Shown here: in pieces, positions 32,120 to 44,179 of the stretch
Layout of the letters: each line of letters begins with the position of its first letter
How positions within the stretch are numbered: position 1 is the stretch's first letter
Program-made: the position numbers and the translations under genes
NCBI GenBank assembly: GCA_032164245.1
Contig: JAVMKO010000009.1
Coordinates: forward strand, 78,687,212-78,751,211
Direction of reading: 5' to 3'
From: Sternotherus odoratus
Lineage: Eukaryota > Chordata > Testudines > Kinosternidae
Length of the DNA: 64,000 bases
The notes under the pieces: generated by a model
The model's input: only the letters and a program-made list of their open reading frames with translations
Database searches by the model: none
What the model was told of the DNA's origin: nothing

Positions 32120-34930
32120 GGGATTTTTTGGTTTGAAGAAAAAATATTGGGGTGAGGAGACTAATTGACGCCATCTAATCATGATGAAAATTGTTAACAT
32201 TCAGCAAACAAACAAAGAAACACTGTCTTAATATCAGTAATAAGGAAAAATTGTAGTTAAATAAAATGATCCATTCTTTTAGGGCCTCTCTGCAATTTCA
32301 TTTGAATTTTGTAACAATATTCAATTTCTAACCTTTCATAAAATAAATTGCCTTCCACTTTGCCAAGACACAAACTTCACAGTATAAAGAGTGGTGCTAC
32401 CGGCTGATCTTTTAACCCAGCCTTGCAGACAACTGTCTTCCAGGAAACAAAAGTGGTAGCAAAGGTTGAGATTCACAACTCCTCTAGTCCACTTCTCTCA
32501 TTGAAGTCGGAACTTTGAAGCTTAATTGGAGCCATTCTGATAGACCACAGGCTGGAAATGAGTCTGTCTCTTACTTTGGTTTTTAAAGCTCTGTAAATTT
32601 CTTGTGTCAAAGCATAAAAAAACTTCATTAGGTTCTGGTGCTAACTTGTCATCAGCTGCTTATAACTTTATCACAATTTGTTTTTCAAACTTGATCATGG
32701 ACATAACATTTAAATACTCCTCATTAAAGTGTAATATAATAGACTTGTCTAGTACAAGTGATCATATCTCCCACTAGTCATTAGGTCCAGCAACTCTATT
32801 AGCGACTGCTAGCTAAAGGAGCTAGGAAATCAGTGAGAATCAACTCTGGGATCTACAGCACTGAGGCTAGTTCCTCAACTAGTTTAAATTAACTTCAATA
32901 GCACTGCACAAATTTACCTCAGCTGAGGAACCAGCCTTTTTTTGTGTATGTGGTCATGATTTATTACATTCTGTTTCAGGCATTGTAGTCTAACTTTTTT
33001 TGAGTTGGGGGTCTTCAGGTGATGAGAAGCAGGGAAAGAGTTTCAATAGTGCCTTTTAAATGATTATATATATATATATTTTCACGCACACAGAACTCAA
33101 AACATCTTTGGATATAGATCAAAAGTCTGATTCTGATTCCATGCCATGCAAGACTCATCCTCAGAAGTGATGACCAGACGTGGCGCTTATATCTATAATG
33201 CATTGCAATAAAACAGATTACACATGTATATCATGTCATGGTTGACTTGTCGCATGAATCACAGCAGATCATTCTGAAGCATCTTCAACCATATTTTAAA
33301 TTACATGATTGGATGTCCCGGGCAAGGAGATAACCTAGCAAGCAGAAGTAGCAACAACGGTGCAACAGTCACTGTTCTCAGCGATTTGTGTTTTCCAAAT
33401 GAGTGTGTTAGAAAAATAAAAACAGATGGGACTGGATTAACTCTCACTTCTTTCCATCAGTGCAGCCGTTAAATATTTGCCCTCTGTGTTCTCTCTAAAT
33501 GGAGTTTTGTTGGTGTATTGGCTCTATAGCACACAGTCACATCCTTGGATAAGAAGTTGCAATTTAATTATTAAATATATATTAAATAAAATAAGTTGCT
33601 TATATGAAATGGAATGTCAGGAAAGCACACAAAAATCCCTAACCCTGTGTTACTTTGTCCATGTTGCATATCCTTTATTTATTATAGCAGGGCTTAATAA
33701 CAAACAAAAAAGGAATTCATTAAAATACTACACATATACAATTAGTTAAAGCTGCAAGAGACACTTTTAATTTAAATTTTTAAATATAACAATTTTGGAA
33801 TGTTTGATTTTGCAACCTTAGCCCTGTTTTTCCCCCTTTTAAATTCCCTCATCTTGTTTTAAGAAACAGGGGGAAAGATGCTAATATTTTAATTCAAAAC
33901 TACAACCATATTTTATAATACATCCCTGAAATGCTCCATTGTTTTTTTAAAAAAAGATTCTGAAATATTGACTATTGATTGAAATTAGACTATAGACAGT
34001 CACAAAAATCATTGACTTAAAAATTCATTTTATACATCAAAAGTGACGAAAATTCCCTGTAGGCAGTGAGGGCAATTTAAGGGGAAGTAATGTGCAGAGT
34101 GGGTGGGAACAAATGGGCTGGCAGTTGAAAGGTGAGGACTGAATGCCATTTTTTAATGAAAAAAAACTGTTCCAAAAATAATTCCATTTTTTTATGGTTT
34201 TTAAATTTTTATTCTTGCTTATGCAGCCTGCGGTTGAGAGTTGTCACTGAGAGAGTTTTTCCCCTCCTAGCAGGCCCTGCTGCAAACTCCTACAGTACGT
34301 TCAAACCTGGGAGCTACAAGCCCCAGAAGACCTTGATTCTTGGCTGGACCGGGGAAAAGGACAGGGCCACATATGGTTGGTGGTCTCCTCTAAGTGCCTT
34401 TTTTGCACTATCTTTCTGAGAATTCGTCCTTTGCACCATAAGTCTGAGACTTTCCATAAAAATTGCCATAGCAAGAAGATGTCCCTCCTAATCCTTATGG
34501 CTGATGATATTTCATGAGACACAATGCAAGTGAGAGATAATGAAACCGACTTTATTTTTCAAAAGGTCTGAACTATTTCACACAGTCAATAACTTCGAGG
34601 GAAAACAGAGTGAGAAAATGCTTAGAGAATCCCTCCAGTACTTTGAAATGAACAGCAGCCTATTATACCGGTAAGAATTCAGAATGGCAAGAAATATTTA
34701 AATAGGCTGAAATTTGACTTAATGCCTCAGACATGGGGAAATTCAGAATTATGACTCAGTGCCCTTAAGTGATCTCATTCTGCTAGGACAGCTTCCTCCA
34801 AAGAGTTAGTGAGCTCATCCCTTAGCCCTGTTAGCATTGCCCTTTCCATGTCAATATCTCTTGAAAGATTCAACACTTATCCACAGTACCGTTCAGCCCT
34901 GTCACGTTCATCTTCACCTCATCACAGAGC
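32120..34930. other. Unrecognised AT-rich DNA
   Basis: It holds a short TA run at about 33064-33080. The frame at 34132-34419 follows a good poly-pyrimidine tract ending 'ttgcttatgcag' at about 34228 but has no recognisable domain and no clear donor. No gene is called. Confidence 0.35.
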
Positions 34931-34934
34931 TCCT

Positions 34935-35050
34935 TCGTGGCAAGGAGGAATGGTCTAATGGCAAAGGTACTGGTGCGCAAAGCAAGTGCTCTGAATTCAG
35001 TTCCAGCCTCTGCCCTCGACTGGTCTTCCCATGTCACTTTGGACAGTCAC
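34935..35050 (+). mobile_element. MIR SINE, 5' part (split)
   Basis: 'Ggaatggtctaatggcaaag' (tRNA-like A-box region), 'gaattcagttccagcctctg' (B-box region) and 'tcactttggacagtcaccta' match the head and core of MIR in forward orientation. The expected continuation is missing here and appears at about 35605. Confidence 0.6.
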
Positions 35051-35229
35051 CTAGTGATAGATTTTAACTTCACAGTCTACCCTAAGGAAGAGGTTGTGTG
35101 TACTTGCACTGTCCCAGAAGCAGACCAGAGAACCAGTTATTACCAGGTACTCACAATTTGTCTCCTGCTCCCCATTTGATCTGGGATGAACTGAGTTACT
35201 TCATTTTTTTTCATGACACAGCGTACATA

Positions 35230-35372
35230 ACATAAGAACAGCCAAACTGTGTTAGACCAAAGGTCCATCTAGCCCAGTATCCTGCCTTCCAACAGTAGCC
35301 AATGCCAGTCGCTTCACAGAAAATGACCAGAATGGGTAATCATCAAGTGATCCATCCCCTGTCACGCATTCC
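35230..35372 (-). mobile_element. CR1 LINE 3' tip
   Basis: 'Cataagaacagccaaactgt', 'accaaaggtccatctagccc', 'gtaatcatcaagtgatccat' is the inverted 3' end of a CR1, about 140 bp. Confidence 0.85.
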
Positions 35373-35604
35373 CAGTTTCTGTGTGCTACTCCTGGCTGTG
35401 TACTGGCCAGCTAGTTAGGATGACTTCTGTAGAGATAGGGCAGACACAAAGCTCCTCTTCCACCCCACGCCTGTCCGTTACCTCCCCAGATAGTATTTAC
35501 TGGATGTAGGATCAAGTGAGAGCCCCCTGGCCATCTGAGCGGGACTTAGTGGAGGAATCCTAGGAGCTTTAGTCCTCTGTGAAACCACCTGGGACATTCT
35601 AGTA

Positions 35605-35745
35605 CCCATTCTCTCTGTACATCAGCTCCTTCTATGTAAAATGCGAACAATAATACTTCCCTACTTAACAGGGGTGTTGGAAGATTTTCAAAACAGTCTC
35701 GGGAATTTATCTAGGTACTGTCCATGAATTGTAATAAAAATGCAT
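35605..35745 (+). mobile_element. MIR SINE, 3' part
   Basis: 'Ttctatgtaaaatgcgaaca', 'ataatacttccctacttaac', 'aggggtgttggaagattt' is the MIR 3' half in forward orientation, possibly the continuation of the copy starting at 34935. Confidence 0.6.
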
Positions 35746-35953
35746 CTGAATCCTTTAGGCTTCTTTAAAGTCTCACTCCCTAACATTTGTGGGATGCTCA
35801 GATACTGCAGTGATGAGGCCTTCAGGTTCCTAGATGCAAGCAACAACCTGTGACACATATTTCACTCCATTACAGTGGAAGAGAGTCCTTTGATTTCAAC
35901 ACTAACCTTTAGCTCAGTTGTCTGACATTCGCTTATCATTTTTACCCATTCTT

Positions 35954-36372
35954 TAGATCCATAGGTTCCAAGGTCAGAAGGGACCATTGTGACCATATAG
36001 TCTGACCTCCTGTTTAGCACAGGTCACAGAACTTCACAGAACACATTCTAAAGAAGAACTTTTAGAAAAACATCCAATCTTGATTTAAAAGTTGTCAGTG
36101 TTTGGTACAGTTGACTCTTGGAAATAGTTTTGGTGGTTAATTTCTCCATAGGTTAAAAATGTACACCTTATTTCCAGCCTGAATTTGTCTAGCTTTAACT
36201 TCAGCCATTGGATCATGTTATACTTGTCTCTCCTAGATTGAAAAGCTCATTATTAATTATTTGTTCCCCATGTACATACTTATGGGCTAATCAAGTCAAC
36301 CCTCTTTTTGTAAAGCTAATAGATTGAGCTCCTTGGCTTTAGCACTCTAAAGTTAGGTTACTGTGTCCTCTT
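35954..36372 (-). mobile_element. CR1 LINE 3' end, another subfamily
   Basis: 'Agatccataggttccaaggt', 'cagaagggaccattgtgacc', 'tagtctgacctcctgtttag', later 'gtttggtacagttgactc' and 'aatagattgagctccttgg' match the inverted 3' end of an older CR1 subfamily. Confidence 0.8.
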
Positions 36373-36374
36373 CA

Positions 36375-39300
36375 TTTGCATATACATCATGACACCTCTT
36401 TGGTTCAGTTTCCAGTGCATGAAATAGAAATATTGGAACAAATTCAAAATAAATGTAAGCACAACAAAGCAGCTGGCAGTGTCAAAATATGTTAAAGTTT
36501 CTTGAAAGAAGAGAAGCAATGCACTGGAATTTCATCTTCACTTATTTGTATGTACTTGGTTAATCAACTTTTAGTTACTGCATTAGTGCACTATGGGAAG
36601 CTAACAGGCCGAATTTCACGTGGGTAACAAAATCTGAAATCAGGAGCACACTTGTGTGTGCTGTTACTTGAACCTAATCTTCCAGTGTGGAAAATGATTA
36701 CTCTAGTAATCCAAAGTGAACTAGATAGTGATTCATAGCTACTTGCTGGACGAGATACCGAGCCTATAGTAATGAGTTATATTAAGTGGGCTTGAAGAAC
36801 CATATAAACAGGGTAAGTGTAAGTTTTGCGCTTGCACTATAAGCACTATCTTCACAAGCCAAATGAATATTCATGCTCATGTTCTGTTATGGCCCGACAA
36901 AGCACTTAGGAGCATACTTGGAGGTATTTGTTATGCTGAAGGCAGAAAGTAATGAATGAGAAAGAAATGGACATTATGATGAAGTGCACTAAAGAACTGT
37001 ACCCAACAATATTTGATCAGAACCTGCTGTGCTACATGACTCTGCATCTGTAAGAGGAGTTTGAGTTTGCATATGCTTTCCTTCCCTTTATTGCATGTTA
37101 CAAGACTGCATGCCAGGTCAGCATCTCAGAGATATTATAGTCATTATATATATATATGTCTGTGACCATAACCCCTGTTCAGGATTCAGTGACCCATCCT
37201 CAGCTCCTTGAAGTATTTGTTCCCTCTTCGTACAATACTAGACACCTCTAAGCAAATTAGTTCATCTAGAGGATGCTGGTGTGGGCAGGAGAATAGGAAT
37301 CATTCCAGTTGACAGAACTGTATAGAAGAAACAGAGAAGTTGGTCCCCAGTTTTAAATACAAGCAAATTCTTTTGCAAGTAATGCTGTGATTAAGCTGTT
37401 AGGATGTTTCATTGCTGTTACCAAGGAAGAAGCATTAGACCCAAATTCTCAAAGGTGTTTAGGCACCGAACTCCCATTGATTTCCATTTAAATTGATTGG
37501 TTTCCATTTAAATCAATGAGAGATAAGTGGCTAAGTCCCTTTGCCCTCAGAATTTGAATTGACACCTACTGAGATCACTGACAAAATCTCACTGACTTCA
37601 GTGGGAGAATGATAGGCCCATTAATCCTGAGATTTGCTTCAGGATTTTACCTTCGATACTAAACTGGATTTATTACATATTAATGAGAATTGACAGTACT
37701 GTTGTTCAAAGCTTGTTTGGACAACAATGTCCCTCAAAATGCTTTGGTAATTCAGCATCCAAGACTGGAAAATTGATTGTAAAGAATAGCTTAAGGTGAG
37801 GCTAGCAGCTTCCAGTGTCTGTAGGCACGCTAGAAACAGTCTTTATGATACCCACTGAAATACCAACCACTCTGTGATGTATATTTGGCTATCTCTCAGC
37901 AAGATTCCTGAGTTCAGCTCAGTCATGAAACTGGAGTGTTCAAACTACTAATTGTTGGCTATTCTATTGTCTTCTTCAAAGCCGTCCTAGAACCACTATC
38001 CATTGAATATCACTGATAAAAGAGTTACTGCAACTGGTTCAACATTTTTAAGCAGCTACTCATGAGACAGTCCCGCTGTTCCCTAAAAAAAGCATAAGTA
38101 ATGTCACACTGATCTCAAATATTTCTTAGGAAGAGAGAGATTTTCCCAAGGCTACAGAATCTGGAATGACTCCCAGTTGTCCTCCAGTCTATCCCCTGAA
38201 CTATGTTTCCTCCCTCAACTTTTATCCCAGAACTGTCTCCAAAGGACAGTTTTGCCTGAGTCAAAATTTCAGCAATTGGCTCAAGGTTTTGTAAAAGTAA
38301 AACTTAAAATATTAAGTAGCTAACCTCGAGAATAAATTGTGTTATTAGGAGGATGGGGAGAGAGATGCTGTAAGTCTGTAGGAAATAAATGGTAAATGTG
38401 TTATGACATGTGAAAAGTAGCATAAATGTTGACATCTTTGGAGACAAATCTAGATGTCCTGGTTTAGTCAAAGCTAACCCCAAAAAACCTTGTCTTCCAT
38501 GACCTCTTCTAAATCCAGAAAATTCTATTTCAAATGGCATGTGATTATGAAATAATAATTAGTGAAATATTAAAACTCAGTAGGTCAGGCAGATTGCCTG
38601 GCCTATTCAAATGTTTATGACTTGAGGAGTAACCTCAGGATTGACAGGTCACCTTTGGGAATGAGCTGATGCCTTAGAACGAGGCACATTTTATGCTTTT
38701 AGCACCTGAGTGGGGAAATAGGAATCTTCAAAGCATATTGCTGTTTTGTGTCCCCTCGCTACTACTAATGTGCAGTTTACGAAGAGTGGGTCAGAATCCT
38801 TACTTTGGTGTATATCATCATAGATCCATTGATGTCAAGGGAGCTACCCAGATTTAGAGCGACTGAGGTTCTGGCCTGGATTGTCTGACCGGCTTGCCCT
38901 AAAATGAGTGCTGGATTTTTTTACCGTATTATGTATACAAGTACTTTGTAGGTTAGAACCCCTGGGCTGAGCTATGCTAGACATATTATAAAGAGAAATA
39001 AGGTGAGAGTTAAAAAAAAATAATAGTATTTGAAAAAAAGTAAAGTACAGAACATGGGGGAAAATGCATAAAATAATCTAAATCCAAACTCAATAAATGA
39101 TATTAATCTACTTTAGGCTAATGGTTCTTATCTGGTAATACACCAGAGTCATCATGGAAATGGCGAATGGCAACTAACTTGCATGGTAAACCTTAATAAG
39201 CCTAATTATTTTGTGTTGAAATGAGCAAAAATCTTTTCTTGTATAATGATAAATACCATCTCCACTAAGAATAGAAGTCTAAATAAGTGACGTGATTTGC

Positions 39301-41585
39301 ATGAATGCTAAGGACCAAACAGATCCCTTTGATGCCAGTGTTGGGGGCCTGGCGATTCTGAAAAGCAGGTCATGTCTTTTGATTTTGGAAAATCTTAGCG
39401 TCTTTGCCTCCATGCAACTTTAGTGTTCTGCAGCTCTCAAACGAAGGAAATAGCAATAAACAAGCTGACTGATACGGCCACAGTCTTATGTATAAACTCC
39501 AGTTTGAAAGTGAAATCAAGTCCATTCCTCTTTAAGCTTCCAGAGACTGAGTGCTTTGCAGAGATGACACATTTGATTTCTGTATGGAAGGAAGGAAATG
39601 ACTGTTGTAGCAATCCCTGTTGGCTTGAGGTAACCGAAAAAATGGCAAGTAGAGTAGAGCTCTTCCGTAGAAAATGTTCAGGGAGCTAAAATAAGATAGA
39701 GAAGAAAATGTCTTCCCTAACAACAACAACAAAACTCCCACACGCCAGTTTTGTCAAGGTATGTCAGACAAATAAGAGAGCTCATCTTAAATGACTGATA
39801 GCATCAGAGGGAGATATCAGAAAAGAAATGAATAAATAAATATCTTGTATTAAAGGATGAAAAATAATGTATTGTTGCTTTCTCTTAGATCAGGTCCAGG
39901 AGAACTGTTCGGTGTTCATTGAGTCTGAAAATCATGCCTTTTACTTATGTGGCTGCATATGAACATAGGAATCTAATTGTGGCCCAGGTGAGGGTTCCCC
40001 CCTCTCTCCCACAGTTGTGGTAGATTTAGAGGGATTTTTTTTTGTTTATTATTTATTCTATGCCCCCAACCTAAAAAAACTCTGAGATTTTATCTGTAGT
40101 GCTGTCAGTCCTTGGTCAAGCCTTAAAGCTGTGTGGTTTTTGATGCAGTGCTGAAGGAGAGATTTTGATTCTTAGGGTTGTTGTCTGCTTAAAGTTAAGG
40201 TGCCACAGGACTTTGTTAACTCATGATTAATCTGGTTATCTGAAATGAAATCAACAGGTTTAGGGAGTGAAGTGACTTGCATTCTCCAGAACACTTCAAA
40301 GGAGAAGGCAAAGTAAAACTGTTCCCTGCTCAGAACACAATGGTCAGATGTTAACAAACCAGCTCAAAGTCACTATTTGGAGTAATTATTTCTGCTATCT
40401 TTTACTGTCAATTGTGGGATAATTTGTTTGTGAATATATTATTTCATTATTCAACTAAATCTAGTTACCGTCAGGTTTCTGGTCTCCTCTCCAGCAGGGA
40501 ATGGAGAGAAGGGGTGATACAGTCAGAGCCCTCTTGAGTTTTGCCAGAATAATTTCATTGGGGGAATCAGTCAATACCACAGATAGAGCTGTGGGGGGAC
40601 TGGGACGGGGACTAGGATGTCTACATTTCTTTTCATGTCAGATCAGAACAAAATGGTAGAATGATGGAATGTTCTGCTAATGCAATTTAAAAAACAAAAT
40701 CCGGTCAATCGAAACTTTTTCATTTGATATTATAAAGATGAAATAAATTCCAAACAAAGGTCATTTTGAAATGAAATATGAAAACATTTTGGTAAGTTGA
40801 CCTGAACAAAATTCTTCATTTCAATTATCCTGCCCCCCCAAAATTAGCACATTCCCACAGAAAGTTTCCATTTCAATGACTCAGCATTTTCCAGTGGAAA
40901 AATCTTCTGTCAGAAAATGTTTGCTCAGCGGTAAACATGGCTCCTACAGGAATTGACGGAGGCACAGAGAGGCCCTGTGTGTCCACACTGACTCCAGAAC
41001 CCAGGCATTGTTTCCTGAGAGCACAGTTCCATTGTAACTCTCCTGCCATAGCTTCCATTTCATCCCCTCCCCCCAGCCTGCCTTAAGAGGGATTTCCACA
41101 GCACAAAGCGATCCATGGAAGAGCATCTCAAGTTGGATTTACCCTCTGCTGGCTTTTCTGCCAGCAGGGCAAGGGGATGGGTGTAATGCATGTTCCCTTG
41201 GCTGCACCTCATCCTTCCCATCGCTGTTCTTATCATGCATGGTCTCCAGCTCTATGAAAGCATGGCGTGTCTTACGCTTTAAACGGAGGTCCTATTGATA
41301 AGTAGTTCATAAACCCTTTAATAACTGATTAACAGGTGTGATAATAAATGGTTAATAGATGGTTATAGAGTCCAGCAGGTGAATGGATTGCTTGTAGCTG
41401 TGGGTTATTTGTCCAGAACATCGTCTGCTGATGTACTTACATCTATTGTATAACACATACTACCCTGGTCTGTAACATGCTTACGATATCTATCAATCAT
41501 GTATTAACCCTTTCTAAACCTTTCGTAAATGGAATCTTAAAAGAGTGACCGTTAGATTGATAGGGCTGTTCTTCTATCAAAGGCA
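36375..41585. other. Largely unrecognised DNA with small old repeats
   Basis: Small pieces recognised: a palindromic MITE at 37440-37560 (listed), a possible decayed MITE at about 38795-38880, a TA run at 37144-37158 and an AAC run at 39719-39731. The frame at 39423-39689 shows no domain. No host gene found. Confidence 0.4.
37440..37560. repeat. Palindromic MITE-like repeat
   Basis: 'Aaattctcaaaggtgtttag' and 'gcaccgaactcccattgatt' are followed by inverted 'aaatcaatgagagataagtg' and 'ctcagaatttg'. The centre has a tandem duplication of 'tttccatttaaat'. Same family style as 11490-11740. Confidence 0.5.
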
Positions 41586-41589
41586 TAAT

Positions 41590-41707
41590 TACCATCATCT
41601 GAGCACATTACACTATTGAATCTATTTATCTTTACAACTCCCCTGTGAGGTAGGGCAGTGCTGTTATCCCCATTTCGCAGGTGGGGATTTGAGGCACAGC
41701 AAGGCTA
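41590..41707 (-). mobile_element. MIR SINE, first part (split)
   Basis: 'Ctttacaactcccctgtgag', 'ttatccccatttcgcaggtg' and 'gatttgaggcacagcaaggc' are inverted MIR core. A DNA transposon interrupts it at about 41708. Confidence 0.8.
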
Positions 41708-41986
41708 AGGGTATGTCTTCACTACCCGCCGGATTGGCGGGTAGTGATTGATCTATCAGGGATCGATTTCTCGCATCTAGAGTAGATGTGATAAATCAAT
41801 CCCCGATAGCTCTGCCTTCGATGCCTATAATCCACCAAGATGAGAGGCAGAAGCAGAGTCGATGGGGGGAGCGACCCTGCGCTGTGAGGACTCGACTTAA
41901 GTTGACCTAAGGTACGACAACTTCAGCCACGCTATTCTCATAACTGAAGTTGCCTATCTTAAGTCGACCCCGCCTCCAGTATAGTA
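41708..41986 (+). mobile_element. Palindromic DNA transposon (MITE) inside MIR
   Basis: It starts 'gggtatgtcttcactacccg' and ends 'cctccagtatag'. Internal inverted pairs include 'gatcgatttctcgcatctag' with 'agatgtgataaatcaatccc', and 'acttaagttgacctaaggta' with 'tatcttaagtcgacc'. CpG-rich against its surroundings. The same family appears in the other orientation at 6899-7125 and as a stub at 52438-52486. Terminal 'gtctacact'-like ends suggest hAT, but I could not fix a TSD. Confidence 0.75.
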
Positions 41987-42090
41987 GCGACTTTCCCAAA
42001 GTCACACAGGAAGTCTGTGGAGGAGCAGGGAAATAAACCTGGCTCTCGTGAATCTCCGGTTAGCAACCTATCACTTGGACCATCCTTCCT
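41987..42090 (-). mobile_element. MIR SINE, second part
   Basis: 'Gactttcccaaagtcacaca', 'aggaagtctgtggaggagca' and 'cctggctctcgtgaatctcc' continue the inverted MIR from 41707. Confidence 0.8.
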
Positions 42091-42208
42091 CTTCTTGCAG
42101 CCTACAGAATGGAATGGAATTTTAATGGTATCTGTAGCGTGGAGTAAAGAGCATCCTTTCTGTGTGTTTTATGAGCCGTCCTTTGGAATTCTGTATTGAA
42201 TTCCATAG

Positions 42209-42213
42209 GGTGG
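42209..42213. repeat. Left TSD (GGTGG) of solo LTR
   Basis: GGTGG, repeated exactly at 42989-42993. Confidence 0.75.
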
Positions 42214-42988
42214 TGTCATAAGTATGAATTGCCTTAGAATTACTGTTTTACCTGTGAAGGGTTAAACCTGAAACAGGAGAGGGAATGACATCTCGGAGCT
42301 GCTAATACCTAGCAGACAAAGGGTTTAGTTTCACTTTGTTCCCGGGTGTTCTCTGTCTGTCTTTTCTCTCAGGCTACTGCCTGCCTGTCTGCATTTCCCG
42401 GCTATGGGGAGAATTATATCTATATTTCTACTCATCATTTCAATAACCTGCTAAGAAAACAAGTGACAGTAAGTGTATTCTTGAATTGTATCACTTTGTA
42501 ATCGATCCACAGTGTCCTTCAACTGTTAAGCTAGCAGGAGAGAAATTCCAAGGGAGGGGGCTCTACGAGGGATGAGTAATGCTTGGAAGTTTAGTATCTA
42601 TGGGTTCTGTAAAATAGTTTATGCTTTTCTCTTTTCCTTTATTAAAATCTTTTTTTGGTAAGAACTGTATTGTATATTTCCATTGGAGTGATCCTAGTTT
42701 GGATCAGGCTCATATCACAGCTAGTGAGGGTTTGTGTTCTCGAATATCTCCCAGGTGAAAAGAGGGGGGAGGTATTACTATCGGGGTTCCAATGTGCCTC
42801 ACCCCATAGTTTTGGGGGACTCACATCGGTGGTGGCAGCAATTTCCAAGCCCCAACTGGAGAAGTTTGGGTTTTGGGGGAAGATTTAACCTAAGCTGGTA
42901 AAATAAGCTTCGGGGGTGATTTGTCTTTCATGCGGGGTCCCCATATCTTTACCCTAGAGTTCAGAGTGGGGAAATAAACACTCTGACA
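42214..42988 (+). mobile_element. Solo LTR, 775 bp, exact 5-bp TSD
   Basis: It runs from TGTCATAAGTATGAATTG to AAACACTCTGACA, bracketed by GGTGG duplications. A T-rich poly(A)-type region 'tttattaaaatcttttttt' lies at about 42640-42658, and 'ggtggtggcagcaattt' lies in the 3' part. The same family occurs inverted at 50947-51713. With no gag, pol or env next to it, it is a solo LTR from LTR-LTR recombination. A 5-bp TSD is compatible with several ERV classes, so the class is left open. The frames at 42642-42848 and 42655-42888 are within it. Confidence 0.9.
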
Positions 42989-42993
42989 GGTGG
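42989..42993. repeat. Right TSD (GGTGG) of solo LTR
   Basis: Exact match to 42209-42213. Confidence 0.75.
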
Positions 42994-43945
42994 TTTAAAA
43001 ACCATAGCGAGGTCATTCTTTTTTCCTTGGAAGTAATTCTATAAAATGTTTCTATAGGTGAGGCAGAGACCGTGCAGATAACTTTCTAGTCTCCTCCCAA
43101 TTATCTGTTCCCCAAAGCTTAAGATGACGATCTAGGCTGGCCCGTTTACATCTCATTCCAGTGCAGCTCACTTTTTGACTTTAGCTTGTTGGTTCACCCA
43201 GCCTGCGCGTGTGAGCACTATGCATCCCTCAAGAAGGTTTTTACAAGCCCTGGGGCAAATCAGCCGAGGGACTGAGCATGGCTCAGTGTGACAAAATAAA
43301 CAACGTACTCGAAACCCCAAAGTAAGCTGCAGCTACGTTGAAATGAAGGTAATGGTTCCTTTTGGTATTGCTAGCACACACCCCAGGGAGAGGCAGAGCA
43401 AATACTAAGGAGCTGCTCCCTGAGGTAGCATGTGCTTCTGCCTCTGCTATTGCTGCCATGCAAGCATCTGATTCTTCCTGTATCTTTCCCTGCCATTTAC
43501 TCTGCTTATTTTAAACTATAGGGAAAGACGTCAGTGGACAGGAGTTGGGGAGGGAGGTCCTTTATTGTTGCTGTAGGACTTGTACTGCCAGGTGCTAGAG
43601 GGGAGGCTCAGCTTTTATATGGTTGCAGTGCCCAACACAGCTTAGCTAGCTGGGGAATTGGCTTTTACTGGAGCTGGAAGCATTTTATGCTTGTACTGAA
43701 TTTCTCTTCTCACCCTTTCCTCCCCCTTTGTTTTTCCTCTGACTTCTCTGTTTCATTTCCCTCAGCAACTCTGGCTGCACTAAAATATGAAAGCGCCAAA
43801 GATCGGCAAAAGATCTTCCCCAACCACCACACACCCTGAAAAAGAAATTAAAAGAGCAAATAATGGTTTTACTAACTTTCCTCTTGTTTACAGTATTGAT
43901 ATGTATTAATGATATTTAGCATCAAATCTGCATAGGTACCAATAT
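42994..43945. other. Unrecognised DNA
   Basis: A good acceptor-like tract ('tctgtttcatttccctcag', ending about 43766) precedes a short open stretch to 43839, but I see no donor or known domain, so no gene is called. Confidence 0.35.
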
Positions 43946-43949
43946 GGCT

Positions 43950-44175
43950 CTGATCGCTATGGTATGGGAGCTATACAGTCATTAATGCATGTTTATCTTC
44001 ATAACTCCTTTCTGTGGTAAGGAAGTATCAGTCCCTTTTTACCAATGGGAAACTGAGGTATAGGGCAGGTTAAGTGACCTCCCCACATCAGACGTGAAGT
44101 CAGTGGTAGAGCAGGGAACTGGACCTAGGTCTCCTGAGTCCTGGACCCATGTCCTATCCACGAGATCACTCTTCT
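43950..44175 (-). mobile_element. MIR SINE, near full length
   Basis: Inverted MIR: 'tttatcttcataactccttt', 'gaaactgaggtatagggcag', 'gttaagtgacctccccacat', 'gcagggaactggacctaggt' and 'ctatccacgagatcactct' follow one another in MIR order. The frame at 44094-44279 is a shadow of it. Confidence 0.85.
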
Positions 44176-44179
44176 CTTC

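Noticed and set aside
34228..34419. Exon-like frame after a strong poly-pyrimidine tract
   Set aside because: A good acceptor-like site but no convincing donor, partner exon or known domain; T-rich tracts are common in this AT-rich DNA.
43766..43839. Possible terminal exon after 'tttccctcag'
   Set aside because: Short, no domain, no upstream exon and no nearby poly(A) signal I could tie to it.
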